Part shown: positions 18,455-28,183 of the stretch, piece after piece
How the letters are laid out: each line of letters opens with the position of its first letter
Numbering within the stretch: position 1 is the stretch's first letter
Origin: Limnohabitans sp. 15K
GTDB lineage: Bacteria > Pseudomonadota > Gammaproteobacteria > Burkholderiales > Burkholderiaceae_C
DNA length: 64,000 nucleotides
Assembly: GCF_002778285.1 (NCBI RefSeq)
Contig: NZ_NESM01000001.1
Coordinates: forward strand, 638,529-702,528
Direction: 5' to 3'
Made by a program: the position numbers and the translations under genes
The notes under the pieces: model-generated
Told to the model about the DNA's origin: nothing
Seen by the model: the letters and a program-made list of their open reading frames with translations, nothing else
The model's database searches: none

Positions 18455-19417
18455 TCAGACCACCGGGTTGAACTGGTAACCATCACCCGATGGGGCAATC
18501 GTGCCAAACGCCGGAAACGGGAAGTGGAAACCACCGGCCATCATTTTTTCTTTCACCAACATGTCAAAGATACGGCGACGTGATTGGCGTGCCATCTCAG
18601 GATTCATGTCAAACAGAACGGCCCAGTCGGGTGCCCGTGCAAACAAAGAAGGCACGTTGGTGATGTCGGCCACGTAGGCGAACGACTGCCCTTGTGATTG
18701 CATCTTGAACAGGGTGTGACCCGGCGTGTGACCAAAGGCTGCAATCGATGTCACGCCAGGGGCCACCTCGGTACCGGGCTCAAACTTGACCAATTGGTCG
18801 CCCGACAAATTGCCCAAAGCGCGTCGAACGCCTGCAAAAGCACCTTGCATGCCTTGAGGTGCAGCCGCCATGCGCGCGTCATCCATCCAGAACGCATGCT
18901 CCACTGAAGGAACGTGTACACGCGCATTGGGGTAGACCAGCGAACCGTTTTTGTAACGCAAACCGTTGATGTGGTCACCGTGGTAATGGCTCAAGACCAC
19001 ATTGTTGATGTCCTCGGGTTTGAAGCCGGCAGCCGCCAAATTGGTCAGGAGTTTGCCTGTGGTGGGTGGTCCGTTGTCCGCAAAGCCTGTGTCAAACAAA
19101 TACCGCTGGTTGCCATTGACCAACAAAAATGGGGTGTAAGGCACGTCGATGTAATCGGTGGGCAAATTTTGAGAGGCCAACAAAGCCTTCACATTGTCCA
19201 AAGGCACTTTGGGCACAAACTCCTCGCCCAAAGGACGGCGCACAGCCCCATCGTTCAGAGCAATGATTTCCATGCTGCCCAGGTTCATGCGGCGAAAGCC
19301 GACGGCAGGCAGTGTGGGCGCACCAAAATTGGGCGCAGATTGCGACCAAACCGAAGAGAAGACCAAGGCAGAGGTGCCTGCCAAACCGGCCCCCATGAAA
19401 GAACGTCTTGAAAACAT
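18455..19417 (-). CDS. Tat-exported metallo-beta-lactamase-fold hydrolase
   Basis: 320 residues. It starts at the ATG at 19417, with GGAG 7 bases upstream. The N-terminus MFSRRSFMGAGLAGTSALVF is a twin-arginine signal (SRRSFM), so the enzyme is folded in the cytoplasm and exported. The dinuclear metal motif SHYHGDH is at His144, His146, Asp148 and His149; further metal ligands are likely in GHTPGH and YVADI. Proteins of this type include lactonases and other esterases. The neighbours are a ring hydroxylase and an aldo/keto reductase; the physiological substrate is unknown. Confidence 0.88.
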   Translation of the reverse strand: MFSRRSFMGAGLAGTSALVFSSVWSQSAPNFGAPTLPAVGFRRMNLGSMEIIALNDGAVRRPLGEEFVPKVPLDNVKALLASQNLPTDYIDVPYTPFLLVNGNQRYLFDTGFADNGPPTTGKLLTNLAAAGFKPEDINNVVLSHYHGDHINGLRYKNGSLVYPNARVHVPSVEHAFWMDDARMAAAPQGMQGAFAGVRRALGNLSGDQLVKFEPGTEVAPGVTSIAAFGHTPGHTLFKMQSQGQSFAYVADITNVPSLFARAPDWAVLFDMNPEMARQSRRRIFDMLVKEKMMAGGFHFPFPAFGTIAPSGDGYQFNPVV

Positions 19418-19546
19418 CAATTGACTCCGTGTTTGTGAAGGTCATGGAGCTTAACCAGCCGAGCTAAATTGTTGAAATGACGCCAAATAACCATGAAGAA
19501 CTATGGGTTAAAGACCCCCTGTTTGAAATTCAGTTCTGCAAGGACT

Positions 19547-20542
19547 TCACCGGCCATTCAATGGGTACGCTGGGTCGTTGTAGCCTGGCGTAGAAGGGTG
19601 GCCTGGGGCCACCAGTGCATTGACCACCGCTTCGTCTTCGGGCGTAATCTCCACGTCCAGCGCTGCAGCGTAGTCTTGCCACTGCGCCAGCGTGCGAGGC
19701 CCGGCGATGACCGCGCTGACATGACGGTTGGCCAGCACCCAGGCTGTCGCGAAGTGTGCCAAAGACACGCCTTTGCGCTCGCAGTGCAGACGCAAGGATT
19801 GCGCAACCTGCAAAGACTCTTGCCGGAATTCGGTTTCCAGGATGCGCTTGTCGGCACGGGCAACGCGGCTGCCTTCGACGGGCGCTTGGCCTGGCGCATA
19901 TTTACCCGTGAGCACGCCACGGGCAATCGGGCTGTAGGGCACCACACCCAAACCATAGTGGCCACAAGCTTCCAGGATTTCCACCTCGGGCATGCGGTTG
20001 AGCAAGTTGTAATAAGGCTGGCACACCACAGGGCCTGGCATGTTCATCTGGCGCGCCATGTTGACCATCTCGGCAATGCGCCAGCCCCGGAAATTGGACA
20101 CACCCCAATAGCGAATCTTGCCGTCACGCAGCAAGGCCTCGATGGCCCGCAAAGGCTCTTCGAGGCTCATGCCGTTGAAATCGCGGTGCAAGTAATAAAT
20201 GTCCAAATGGTCGGTCGCCAATCGGCGAAGGCTGTCTTCGCAGGCCCGCAGCATCCAACTGCGCGAATAGCCTTGGGTATTGGCCAAGTCGGACATCGCG
20301 TTGCCCACCTTGCTGGCCAAGACCCAGCGATGGCGCTGCCCCTTAAGCACTTGGCCCACGATTTCTTCCGACTTTCCAAGCGAGTAAACGTCGGCGGTGT
20401 CGATGAAGTTGCAGCCCTTTTCTTGCGCATCGGCCACGATTCGGCCCGCATCTTCGAGCGAGGTTTGGTCGCCGAACATCATGGTGCCCAGGCACAAACG
20501 GGAAACTTTCAAGGGGCTGCGGCCCAAGGTGGCTTGATTCAT
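19547..20542 (-). CDS. Aldo/keto reductase
   Basis: 331 residues from the ATG at 20542. NADPH-dependent TIM-barrel oxidoreductase. The catalytic tetrad is visible: Asp48 and Tyr53 (FIDTADVY), Lys78 (ASKVG) and His119 (YYLHRDF). The downstream GVSNFRGWRIAE and VVPYSPIARGVLTGKY stretches are standard for the YhdN/AKR group that reduces small aldehydes and ketones. It stands alone between the exported hydrolase and the lipoprotein gene on the same strand, about 100 bases from each, so no operon partner is clear. Confidence 0.92.
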   Translation of the reverse strand: MNQATLGRSPLKVSRLCLGTMMFGDQTSLEDAGRIVADAQEKGCNFIDTADVYSLGKSEEIVGQVLKGQRHRWVLASKVGNAMSDLANTQGYSRSWMLRACEDSLRRLATDHLDIYYLHRDFNGMSLEEPLRAIEALLRDGKIRYWGVSNFRGWRIAEMVNMARQMNMPGPVVCQPYYNLLNRMPEVEILEACGHYGLGVVPYSPIARGVLTGKYAPGQAPVEGSRVARADKRILETEFRQESLQVAQSLRLHCERKGVSLAHFATAWVLANRHVSAVIAGPRTLAQWQDYAAALDVEITPEDEAVVNALVAPGHPSTPGYNDPAYPLNGR

Positions 20543-20649
20543 ACGCAACTTTCTAAGCGAATTGGCAATGCCCCAAGGCTATGACAATTGCCAAGACCGT
20601 GCTGTCACCTGCGCGAGTGGGGCCGACCAACCCCAAGCAGGGTCACAAG

Positions 20650-21228
20650 CTAACGCAAGCCTTGCATAAAGCCGAGACCACCATCTTGCAAAGGACCCAA
20701 GGGGTTTCTTCGCACCTCCACCTCTTGGACAGAGGGCTGACCGCCCCAGGTACGGTGGACGACCAAACCATTGACCATCAAGATCGTGGCATTGAATCGC
20801 CAACCACTGGTCTCGGTGGTGCGCTTGAGGTTCACGAAATCCATGAAAAAACTGCCCGTGCGGGCCCGGGCAATGCGAGATGCATTGATCTCCCAACCCC
20901 GGCAGGCATCACCGGCCTTCAAGCAATCCTGGATGCCTTTGTCCAGATCGTCCCGGGTTTGCAAATTCCCGTTGATGACGCGTTTGGCGATGTCCGTATG
21001 CGTCAGGATCAGCGTATTGGGCAACTGAATAGGGTCTATGCCCAACCGGGTCAAATTAGCCACCTCGCTTTGGTAAGGCACCAAGGACTCGATGGTCATC
21101 CGTGCCTCTTCAAAGCTGGCGAATTTTGCAGCGTTGGTAGTAGAGGTCGGCAGCAAGGACGCACACCCCTGCAAGAAGGCCCATGTCCCAGACAAAAACA
21201 CAAAAGAAAAGTAGCGTTTTAATGTCAT
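20650..21228 (-). CDS. Predicted lipoprotein of unknown function
   Basis: 192 residues. The N-terminus has a basic start (MTLKRY), a hydrophobic segment and a lipobox LQGC with Cys22, so it is probably a lipid-anchored envelope protein. The remaining part shows no family I recognise. It includes a helical segment predicted from ASFEEARMTIESLVPY, two Cys (in DCLKAGDAC) that may form a disulfide, and a C-terminal beta-rich part ending with a Gly-rich tail. No strong ribosome-binding site precedes the ATG. It lies just past the acnB terminator. Confidence 0.72.
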   Translation of the reverse strand: MTLKRYFSFVFLSGTWAFLQGCASLLPTSTTNAAKFASFEEARMTIESLVPYQSEVANLTRLGIDPIQLPNTLILTHTDIAKRVINGNLQTRDDLDKGIQDCLKAGDACRGWEINASRIARARTGSFFMDFVNLKRTTETSGWRFNATILMVNGLVVHRTWGGQPSVQEVEVRRNPLGPLQDGGLGFMQGLR

Positions 21229-21304
21229 GGCGGTGTGATGCGTGTGCTGACATTAAGCGCTTCGGCACGCACATGGGTCTGTGACTTGGCACACAAATTC
21301 GCCA

Positions 21305-21338
21305 GAAAAAAGCCCCGCCAGCTTTCACTGGCGGGGCT
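21305..21338 (-). terminator. Intrinsic terminator of acnB
   Basis: Perfect 11-bp stem (AGCCCCGCCAG / CTGGCGGGGCT) with a 6-base loop, followed on the minus strand by a run of six T. It begins 22 bases after the acnB stop codon. Confidence 0.93.
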
Positions 21339-21359
21339 TGTTGCTCAACGCAGGGTTGA

Positions 21360-23951
21360 TCAGGCAGTCACGCCTTTGGCAGTTTCCACGTACTCTTCAA
21401 TCTGGTTGAAGTTCAGGTACTTGTAGATCGCTGCACCGTCCTTGTTCACCACGCCCATGGCTTCGTGGTACTCGGCCACGGTGGGGAACTTGCCCATCTT
21501 GGAGGTGATGGCAGCCAACTCGGCAGAAGCCAAGTACACGTTGGTGTTCTTGCCCAAACGGTTGGGGAAGTTGCGTGTGGAGGTCGACACCACGGTGGCG
21601 CCTTCGCGCACTTGGGCTTGGTTGCCCATGCACAAGGAGCAGCCTGGCATTTCAGTACGCGCACCGGCGGTACCAAATGCCGCGTAGTGACCTTCTTTGA
21701 TCAGTTCGCTCTCGTCCATCTTGGTGGGCGGTGCCACCCACAATTTGACGGGGATATCGCGCTGACCGCCCAACAAGGTGGCCGCTGCACGGAAGTGACC
21801 GATGTTGGTCATGCAAGAGCCGATAAAAGCTTCGTCGATCTTGGTGCCAGACACTTCAGACAAGAACTTGGCGTCATCGGGGTCGTTCGGGCAGCAAACG
21901 ATCGGCTCTTTGATGTCAGCCAAATCGATTTCGATGACGTGTGCGTACTCAGCATCTTTGTCGGCCTCGAGCAAGTTAGGCGCAGCCAACCATTGCTCCA
22001 CCTTCTCGATGCGGCGGGCCAAAGTGCGTGCGTCAGCGTAACCGTCGGCAATCATGTTCTTCATCAACACCACGTTGGACTTCAGGTATTCCTCGACAGG
22101 CTCTTTGTTGAGCTTGATCGAGCAACCGGCGGCAGAACGCTCGGCAGACGCGTCAGACAATTCAAAAGCTTGTTCAACCTTGAGGTTGGGCAGGCCTTCG
22201 ATTTCCAAGATGCGGCCAGAGAATTCGTTGATCTTGCCGGCCTTGGCCACCGTCAACAAACCTTGCTTGATCGCGTACAAGGGGATGGCATGCACCAAGT
22301 CGCGCAGTGTCACGCCAGGCTGCATTTCGCCTTTGAAACGCACCAGGATGGACTCGGGCATGTCCAAAGGCATCACGCCTGTGGCCGCACCGAAAGCCAC
22401 CAAGCCAGAACCGGCCGGGAAGCTGATACCGATGGGGAAACGGGTGTGCGAGTCGCCACCTGTACCCACGGTGTCAGGCAACAACAAACGGTTGAGCCAG
22501 CTGTGGATCACGCCGTCACCTGGGCGCAATGAAACACCGCCTCGGTTGCTCATGAAAGCTGGCAGTTCGCGGTGCGTCATCACGTCCACCGACTTGGGAT
22601 AAGCCGCTGTGTGGCAGAACGATTGCATGACCATGTCTGAAGAAAAGCCCAGGCAAGCCAAGTCTTTCAATTCGTCGCGGGTCATTGGGCCTGTGGTGTC
22701 TTGAGAACCCACGGTGGTCATCTTGGGTTCGCAGTAAGTACCTGGGCGAACGCCCTGGCCTTCTGGCAAACCGACCGCACGACCCACCATCTTTTGCGCC
22801 AGCGTGAAACCGGCTTTGGTGGTGATCGGTGTTGTAGGCAAACGGAACACGGTCGACGCTGGCAGACCCAAGAACTCACGCGCCTTGGCGGTCAAGCTGC
22901 GGCCGATGATGAGGTTGATACGGCCACCGGCACGCACTTCGTCAAAGAGCACATCGCTCTTGAGTTGGAACGTGGTGACGGTTTCGCCATTGCGCACGAT
23001 CTTGCCTTCGTAGGGCAACACGTCCACCACATCGCCCATGTTCAGGGCGGTCACGTCCGCTTCGATGGGCAAAGCGCCAGAGTCTTCTTGGGTGTTGAAG
23101 AAGATGGGGGCGATCTTGCCGCCCAAGGTCACGCCACCGAAACGCTTGTTGGGCACAAAGGGAATGTCTTCACCGAAGCCCCAGATGATGCTGTTGGTGG
23201 CCGACTTGCGTGAGGAACCTGTGCCCACCACGTCGCCGACGTAAGAGACCAAATGGCCTTTTTTCTTCAGCTCTTCGATCATGGCCATAGGGCCACGCTT
23301 ACCGTCTTCTTCAGGTTTGAAAGGTGCGCCTTCGCGGGTATTTTTGAGCATCGCCAAGTAGTGCAAGGGGATGTCTGGACGGCTCCAGGCGTCAGGCGCG
23401 GGCGACAGGTCGTCGGTGTTGGTCTCACCGGGCACCTTGAACACGGTGATGGTGATTTTTTTCTCGACTTCAGGACGGACCGTGAACCACTCGGCATCGG
23501 CCCAGCTTTGCATGACTTCTTTGGCTTTGGCGTTGCCGGCCTTGGCTTTTTCAGCGACATCGTTGAAGAAGTCGAACATCAACAAAGTTTTCTTCAAGGC
23601 TTCAGCGGACACAGCGGCCACTTCGGCGTCGTCGAGCAATTCGATCAGGGGGTGCACGTTGTAGCCGCCCACCATGGTGCCCAGCAATTCAGTGGCTTTG
23701 GACTTAGAGATCAAGCCCACTTTGATTTCGCCGTGCGCCACAGCCGCCAAGAAAGAGGCTTTGACTTTGGCTGCATCGTCCACGCCTGGTGGGACGCGGT
23801 AAGTCATCAAGTCCATCAAAAACGATTCTTCGCCAGCAGGGGGCGATTTGATCAGCTCGATCAATGCAGCCGTTTGCTTGGCATCCAAAGGCAAGGGTGG
23901 GATACCCAGCGCTGCGCGTTCGGCAGCATGTTCACGGTAGGCTTTCAACAT
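21360..23951 (-). CDS. acnB: Bifunctional aconitate hydratase 2 / 2-methylisocitrate dehydratase
   Basis: 863 residues, the normal AcnB length. It interconverts citrate and isocitrate in the TCA cycle, and 2-methylcitrate-derived substrates in propionate metabolism. It has the AcnB-type order of domains: an N-terminal HEAT-like domain ([20 protein letters not shown]), a swivel domain ([20 protein letters not shown]), then the catalytic Fe-S domains with [13 protein letters not shown] and [14 protein letters not shown] supplying the cluster cysteines. The ATG has AGGAG 8 bases upstream. A strong terminator follows. It lies in the block of TCA-cycle genes but is separated from mdh by two genes. 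Confidence 0.98.
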   Translation of the reverse strand: MLKAYREHAAERAALGIPPLPLDAKQTAALIELIKSPPAGEESFLMDLMTYRVPPGVDDAAKVKASFLAAVAHGEIKVGLISKSKATELLGTMVGGYNVHPLIELLDDAEVAAVSAEALKKTLLMFDFFNDVAEKAKAGNAKAKEVMQSWADAEWFTVRPEVEKKITITVFKVPGETNTDDLSPAPDAWSRPDIPLHYLAMLKNTREGAPFKPEEDGKRGPMAMIEELKKKGHLVSYVGDVVGTGSSRKSATNSIIWGFGEDIPFVPNKRFGGVTLGGKIAPIFFNTQEDSGALPIEADVTALNMGDVVDVLPYEGKIVRNGETVTTFQLKSDVLFDEVRAGGRINLIIGRSLTAKAREFLGLPASTVFRLPTTPITTKAGFTLAQKMVGRAVGLPEGQGVRPGTYCEPKMTTVGSQDTTGPMTRDELKDLACLGFSSDMVMQSFCHTAAYPKSVDVMTHRELPAFMSNRGGVSLRPGDGVIHSWLNRLLLPDTVGTGGDSHTRFPIGISFPAGSGLVAFGAATGVMPLDMPESILVRFKGEMQPGVTLRDLVHAIPLYAIKQGLLTVAKAGKINEFSGRILEIEGLPNLKVEQAFELSDASAERSAAGCSIKLNKEPVEEYLKSNVVLMKNMIADGYADARTLARRIEKVEQWLAAPNLLEADKDAEYAHVIEIDLADIKEPIVCCPNDPDDAKFLSEVSGTKIDEAFIGSCMTNIGHFRAAATLLGGQRDIPVKLWVAPPTKMDESELIKEGHYAAFGTAGARTEMPGCSLCMGNQAQVREGATVVSTSTRNFPNRLGKNTNVYLASAELAAITSKMGKFPTVAEYHEAMGVVNKDGAAIYKYLNFNQIEEYVETAKGVTA

Positions 23952-23984
23952 GGTTTTTTCTCCTGTCAGTCAAGGTTTCAAGAT

Positions 23985-24551
23985 TTATCGCCCCATGCCT
24001 GTCGTGTCGATCAGGCTGGGCGGGGGGTTGGATTTCATGTTTTCAGCAAAGGCCAATTGCTCGGCATTTGCACATTCATCGGCCATGCGACGGCCTTTGT
24101 TCTGGTCCATCAACATGGATTTATTGGCCAGCTGCAACCAAACGGTGCCCGCTTTGCGGTCTTCCAAACGGATCGCCCCTGTGCTGGTGGCAACAGGGTG
24201 CATGCGGTAACGGAAGCCTTTGCCATGCAAATAGAAATAACCGGGTTGCGCAGCATCGGCTTCCAATCGCACAGTGGTGCCCATTTCACAAGGCAATTGG
24301 CCTTTGTGAACACGCTCAGCGATGGCCAGTTCGTCGGGGCCCATCAAGGTGTCAGGCTCCGCTTGGCGAGCATTTTTCTTGGCCTTGGTGTTTTTGGCAG
24401 GCGGGGGCTGGGTCTTGGCAGCAGGGGCCGCAGAGGGCTTAGCGGGCGATTGCGACCAAGCTGGCACCGTGAAAAACAAAAGCGCGGTGCAAAGGGCTTG
24501 AAGAAAAAGGTGGGATGGCGTGCCACGGCCCATCGAATGCAAGAGTGTCAT
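23985..24551 (-). CDS. Secreted or periplasmic protein of unknown function
   Basis: 188 residues. A hydrophobic segment (about 17-34, ending PAWSQS) is a likely Sec signal peptide. A Pro/Ala/Lys-rich linker follows (about 35-65), then a compact domain starting near DELAIAERVHKGQLPCEMG. One Cys of the mature part is there and another is in MADECANAEQ. I do not recognise the family. The ATG at 24551 overlaps the TGA of the citE-like gene by one base (TGATG), implying coupling. It is encoded between two metabolic genes, but nothing in the sequence ties it to the TCA cycle. Confidence 0.75.
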   Translation of the reverse strand: MTLLHSMGRGTPSHLFLQALCTALLFFTVPAWSQSPAKPSAAPAAKTQPPPAKNTKAKKNARQAEPDTLMGPDELAIAERVHKGQLPCEMGTTVRLEADAAQPGYFYLHGKGFRYRMHPVATSTGAIRLEDRKAGTVWLQLANKSMLMDQNKGRRMADECANAEQLAFAENMKSNPPPSLIDTTGMGR

Positions 24552-25570
24552 CACGTTGCACGCCTGGTTGGATGGCCGATTGAATGACCGATGACGGCAA
24601 AAAACGACTGCACTTCTTCAGGCAAACGGCGACCGGTTTGGTGTGCCCTTTCAATCAGTTGCCAGAAGAAACGGTAACTGGCCCTGTCGTGCAATTGGCC
24701 CCCATGGCTGATCGGTGCCCATTGGGCTGCCTGCGCGGCCAAAATGATCTCGCTGGCTTGGTCAATTTGGGCTTCGCTGGGCGCCATGGCTTCCAGAATG
24801 GGGCGAATCTGATCGGGGTGGATGCTCCACATGCGGGTGTAACCGAGCTCGCGGGCCGCTTTTTGTGCCGCAGTGCGGATGGCATCGGTGTTCTTGAATT
24901 CGGTCACCACGCAGTGCGAGGGCACTTTGCCGTGGGCATGGCACGCGCTGGCAATCTCGAGCTTGGCACGCAGCACCAAGGGATGGGTGAACTGGCCTTG
25001 GCCAGACATACCTTGGGCAGGAATGGCACCGCCGTGGGCCGAGACAAAGTCCATCAGCCCAAAACTCATGGATTGGACTCGCGGGTGCGCAGCAATCTCA
25101 AACGCGCGGTGGACCGCAGCGGGCGACTCGATCAACACATGCAACGCCAAATCTTTGGCACCGGCTTGAACCAAGGCTTGCTCGGCCCGTTGCACATCGG
25201 CCACTGACTCGACCTTGGGCACCATGATGTGCGTCAACCGGTGGGCAGCTTGTGCACCAATGGTGGCCATGTCGGCTTGAAAACTGGGGTGATCCACGGG
25301 GTGCACACGCACGGCCACGCGGGCCTCGGGTGCAGCACCCAATGCCAACTCGGTGACCAGCGCGGCATGCTCTGCCTCGCCGCCCACGGGGGCACCGTCT
25401 TCACAATCCAGGGTCACATCAAAGACGCAGGTTCCAAACTCTTGCGTCATTTCAGCTTGCAGCTGCAAGCTTTTGCGCATCCGCGCTTCGACACCGCTGT
25501 AATGGTCACAAACGGGCAGCTGAAAGCTGCCTGCTTGCGAACCCAACAGTACGTCGCGCGGATGGCTCAC
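24551..25570 (-). CDS. CitE-like CoA-ester lyase (HpcH/HpaI aldolase family)
   Basis: 339 residues. TIM-barrel Mg-dependent lyase related to citrate lyase beta subunit and L-malyl-CoA/citramalyl-CoA lyases. Visible motifs: [15 protein letters not shown] (the metal-region motif usually written DLEDAV), [36 protein letters not shown] and MWSIHPDQI. It uses a GTG start at 25570 ([11 protein letters not shown]); the ribosome-binding site is weak. It sits 19 bases after the mdh stop and so is likely co-transcribed with mdh. A role in cleaving or forming a malyl-CoA-type thioester next to TCA genes is plausible but unproven. Confidence 0.87.
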   Translation of the reverse strand: MSHPRDVLLGSQAGSFQLPVCDHYSGVEARMRKSLQLQAEMTQEFGTCVFDVTLDCEDGAPVGGEAEHAALVTELALGAAPEARVAVRVHPVDHPSFQADMATIGAQAAHRLTHIMVPKVESVADVQRAEQALVQAGAKDLALHVLIESPAAVHRAFEIAAHPRVQSMSFGLMDFVSAHGGAIPAQGMSGQGQFTHPLVLRAKLEIASACHAHGKVPSHCVVTEFKNTDAIRTAAQKAARELGYTRMWSIHPDQIRPILEAMAPSEAQIDQASEIILAAQAAQWAPISHGGQLHDRASYRFFWQLIERAHQTGRRLPEEVQSFFAVIGHSIGHPTRRAT

Positions 25571-25589
25571 TCTCGTTCTCTGCTGAGAA

Positions 25590-26576
25590 TCAGATCAAGT
25601 GGGCAACGCCAGCTTGCTCGTCGGTCAACTCTTTCAGAGTTTTGTCGATGCAGCCTTGGCTGAACGCGTCGATTTCCAAACCTTCGACCACTTTGTATTG
25701 GCCGTTTTCGCAGGTCACGGGGAAGCCAAACATGACGTCTTTAGGAATGCCGTACCAGCCTTGTGATGGGATACCCATGGTCACCCACTTGCCGTTGGTG
25801 CCCAAGGCCCAATCGCGCATGTGGTCGATGGCAGCGTTGGCAGCCGAAGCTGCAGAAGACAAACCACGCGCTTCGATGATGGCGGCACCGCGCTTGCCCA
25901 CAGTGGGCAAGAACACGTTGGCATTCCACTCTTGGTCGTTGATCATGGCCTTGACCGACTCGCCTTGGATGGTGGCGAAACGGTAATCGGCGTACATCGT
26001 TGGCGAGTGGTTGCCCCACACGCACAATTTCTCAATGTCGGCCACGGCTTTGCCGGTCTTGGCAGCGATTTGTGACGCAGCGCGGTTGTGGTCCAAACGC
26101 AGCATGGCAGTGAAGTTGCCTGGCTTCAGATCTGGGGCGGCCTTCATGGCGATGTAAGCGTTGGTGTTGGCGGGGTTGCCCACCACCAGCACTTTGACGT
26201 CGCGCGAAGCCACGGCATTGAGGGCCTTGCCTTGCGCTGTGAAGATGGCGCCGTTGATGGCGAGCAATTCAGCGCGCTCCATGCCAGGGCCGCGTGGACG
26301 AGAGCCGACCAACAAAGCGTAGTCGACGTCTTTGAATGCCGTCATGGGGTCGCCATGGGCTTCCATACCCACCAGCAATGGGAAAGCGCAGTCTTCGAGT
26401 TCCATCATCACGCCCTTGAGCGCTTTTTGCGGGCCTTCGACAGGCACTTCGAGCAATTGCAGGATGACGGGCTGGTCTTTGCCCAGCATTTCCCCAGAGG
26501 CGATGCGGAACAACAATGCGTAACCGATTTGACCTGCTGCGCCGGTAACGGCAACGCGGACGGGCTTTTTGCTCAT
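25590..26576 (-). CDS. mdh: Malate dehydrogenase
   Basis: 328 residues. NAD-dependent oxidation of malate to oxaloacetate in the TCA cycle. It starts at the ATG at 26576 with GGAG 9 bases upstream (TTCTGGAGTTATCCACC); the frame is open 45 bases further, but that part is not conserved. Motifs: [19 protein letters not shown] (NAD-binding), [14 protein letters not shown] (mobile substrate loop), [10 protein letters not shown] and [13 protein letters not shown] with the catalytic His. The length and motifs match the cytosolic-type Mdh group usual in Burkholderiales. It is transcribed divergently from gntR from a promoter at 26711-26740. Confidence 0.98.
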   Translation of the reverse strand: MSKKPVRVAVTGAAGQIGYALLFRIASGEMLGKDQPVILQLLEVPVEGPQKALKGVMMELEDCAFPLLVGMEAHGDPMTAFKDVDYALLVGSRPRGPGMERAELLAINGAIFTAQGKALNAVASRDVKVLVVGNPANTNAYIAMKAAPDLKPGNFTAMLRLDHNRAASQIAAKTGKAVADIEKLCVWGNHSPTMYADYRFATIQGESVKAMINDQEWNANVFLPTVGKRGAAIIEARGLSSAASAANAAIDHMRDWALGTNGKWVTMGIPSQGWYGIPKDVMFGFPVTCENGQYKVVEGLEIDAFSQGCIDKTLKELTDEQAGVAHLI

Positions 26577-26710
26577 GGTGGATAACTCCAGAAGGTTGAA
26601 AAGAAGGGTTGCAGCCCACAACAGACAAATTCATCGCGAGGCTTGTCCATTAAAACGGACCCACGCTTGACGCCCCTGATTGAGCGAAAAACATGCGCAA
26701 ACAACCCGCA

Positions 26711-26740
26711 AGTGTACCCGCGAAAACCTTCAATCGTCAA
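26711..26740 (-). promoter_or_regulatory. Candidate sigma-70 promoter for mdh
   Basis: Read on the minus strand: -35 TTGACG (26735-26740), 18-base spacer, -10 TACACT (26711-26716). It points at mdh, leaving a leader of about 130 bases. The -35 lies 11 bases from the palindrome at 26752-26763. Confidence 0.6.
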
Positions 26741-26741
26741 T

Positions 26742-26769
26742 TTGTCTTATGTCTTATATAAGATATGAT
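26742..26769 (+). promoter_or_regulatory. Candidate sigma-70 promoter for the GntR regulator gene
   Basis: -35 TTGTCT (26742-26747), 16-base spacer, -10 TATGAT (26764-26769), with gntR starting about 35 bases downstream. The spacer contains the 12-base palindrome at 26752-26763, so a bound repressor would block this promoter. Confidence 0.55.
26752..26763. promoter_or_regulatory. Palindromic operator candidate, TCTTATATAAGA
   Basis: Perfect 12-base palindrome between the divergent mdh and gntR promoters. GntR proteins bind short palindromes of this kind next to their own gene. An extra TCTTAT half-site lies immediately to the left (26745-26750). Autoregulation and control of mdh are inferred. 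Confidence 0.55.
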
Positions 26770-26804
26770 GCGGCACTTGACGACCCGCGCGTTCTCCCTT
26801 TTTC

Positions 26805-27590
26805 ATGAACAACACCTCCTCATCGGCCGACGCCAGCGCAGCAGCAGAAGCTGCAGCTGTGCCAACCCCTGCTTTCAGCCCGCTGTACCAGCAAATCAAA
26901 GGGCTGATTTTGCAAAACCTGCAATCTGGGGAATGGAAACCCGGTGAATCCATCCCCAGCGAGATGGAGTTGGCCGCCCGCTACAGGGTCAGCCAAGGCA
27001 CGGTCCGTAAAGCCATTGACGAGTTGGCGAGCGACCACTTGCTGGTGCGCAGGCAAGGAAAAGGCACTTTTGTGGCCACCCATTCTGAAGACCATGTGCA
27101 GTACCGTTTCTTGAAACTGGTACCGGACAGAGGCGATTTGGACTCAGAAGGGCCTGCCCAACGTGAAATTGTGGACTGCAAACGGTCCCGCGCCACAGCC
27201 GAAATCGCCAGAGCATTGGCTTTGCGCACTGGCGACGCCGTGCTGCAAGTCCGACGTGTGCTTTCTTTTGGCGGCAATCCCACCATTTTGGAAGACTTGT
27301 GGTTGCCCGCAGCGCCTTTCAAAGGGCTGACCGCTGAGCGACTGGCCGATTACCACGGCCCGATGTACGCCTTATTTGAAACCGAATTTGGCGTGCGCAT
27401 GGTTCGCGCTGATGAAAAAATCCGTGCTCTGCTCCCCGACGAAACACAAAGCCAGTTGCTGAAAGTCAGCCCTAACACGCCTTTGCTCAGCGTCGAGCGC
27501 ATTGCCTATACCTACAACGACACACCGATGGAGCTGCGCCGAGGCATTTACAGCACAGAGCACCACCACTACCGAAACGCCCTGAGTTGA
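26805..27590 (+). CDS. GntR-family (HutC type) transcriptional regulator
   Basis: 261 residues. After a low-complexity Ala/Ser-rich N-terminus (1-22), a GntR winged helix-turn-helix spans about 25-95: LYQQIKGLILQNLQSGEWKPG, then IPSEMELAARYRVSQGTVRKAIDEL. It is followed by a UTRA effector domain (about 110-255), of the HutC subfamily, that binds a small metabolite. It is divergent from mdh and directly upstream of sdhC on the same strand (128-base gap). This makes it a likely regulator of the TCA genes around it, perhaps sensing a TCA intermediate; the effector is not known from sequence. Confidence 0.92.
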   Translation: MNNTSSSADASAAAEAAAVPTPAFSPLYQQIKGLILQNLQSGEWKPGESIPSEMELAARYRVSQGTVRKAIDELASDHLLVRRQGKGTFVATHSEDHVQYRFLKLVPDRGDLDSEGPAQREIVDCKRSRATAEIARALALRTGDAVLQVRRVLSFGGNPTILEDLWLPAAPFKGLTAERLADYHGPMYALFETEFGVRMVRADEKIRALLPDETQSQLLKVSPNTPLLSVERIAYTYNDTPMELRRGIYSTEHHHYRNALS

Positions 27591-27638
27591 GACATTTCAG
27601 CTCGAAAAATCACCCTGTCACGTTCGTGTGCAATGCTC

Positions 27639-27666
27639 CTGTCAGTTTGCTGCGTTGCAATAGAAT
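27639..27666 (+). promoter_or_regulatory. Weak sigma-70-like promoter upstream of sdhC
   Basis: CTGTCA (27639-27644), 16-base spacer, TAGAAT (27661-27666), about 50 bases before the sdhC start. The palindrome found next to gntR is not repeated here. Confidence 0.33.
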
Positions 27667-27718
27667 CACCCACGTTTAACACCTGCAACTTCTACGCGTT
27701 AATCCAGAAAGTACCCTC

Positions 27719-28150
27719 ATGACCGAACTCGCGCGCAAGCGGCCTGAATTCCGCAACATCAACGCCTTGAAAGATTTGCCGAGCTACCGCCTTCCGGTGG
27801 CAGGCATTGTGTCGATTCTTCACCGCATCAGTGGTTTCCTCATGTTTTTGTTGATGCCACTCATCATTTGGATGTTTGACAGCTCGATCACCTCCGAAAT
27901 TTCGTTTGCCAAGCTCTCGGCCGCTTTCAACATTGGCATGGGCTTTGTGCCAGGCTGGTTCATGAAATTGGTCGCACTGGCCCTGATCTGGGCTTACTTG
28001 CACCACTTCATTGCAGGTCTTCGCCATTTGTACATGGACATGTTCCACGCCGTGACCAAAGAGTTCGGCAAATCTTCGGCCATCGTCACATTGGTTCTGA
28101 GCATTGGCCTGACGGCCGTCTTGGGCGCCAAGATGTTCGGTTTGTACTGA
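27719..28150 (+). CDS. sdhC: Succinate dehydrogenase cytochrome b556 subunit
   Basis: 143 residues with three predicted membrane helices (about 27-50, 75-100 and 118-140). It anchors SdhAB to the inner membrane and, with SdhD, forms the ubiquinone and heme b site. The signature SILHRISGF (about 32-40) is typical of SdhC, and LHHFIAGLRHLYMD contains His96, aligned with the heme-ligand His84 of the E. coli protein. First gene of sdhCDAB, 33 bases before sdhD. Confidence 0.95.
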   Translation: MTELARKRPEFRNINALKDLPSYRLPVAGIVSILHRISGFLMFLLMPLIIWMFDSSITSEISFAKLSAAFNIGMGFVPGWFMKLVALALIWAYLHHFIAGLRHLYMDMFHAVTKEFGKSSAIVTLVLSIGLTAVLGAKMFGLY

Positions 28151-28183
28151 TCTGCCCCAAAACAACAAAAAGGAAACCCCACT

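Noticed and set aside
20562-20594. Inverted repeat TTGGCAAT / ATTGCCAA with a 17-base loop between the aldo/keto reductase and lipoprotein genes
   Set aside because: Short arms, long loop and no T-run; not enough to call a terminator or operator.
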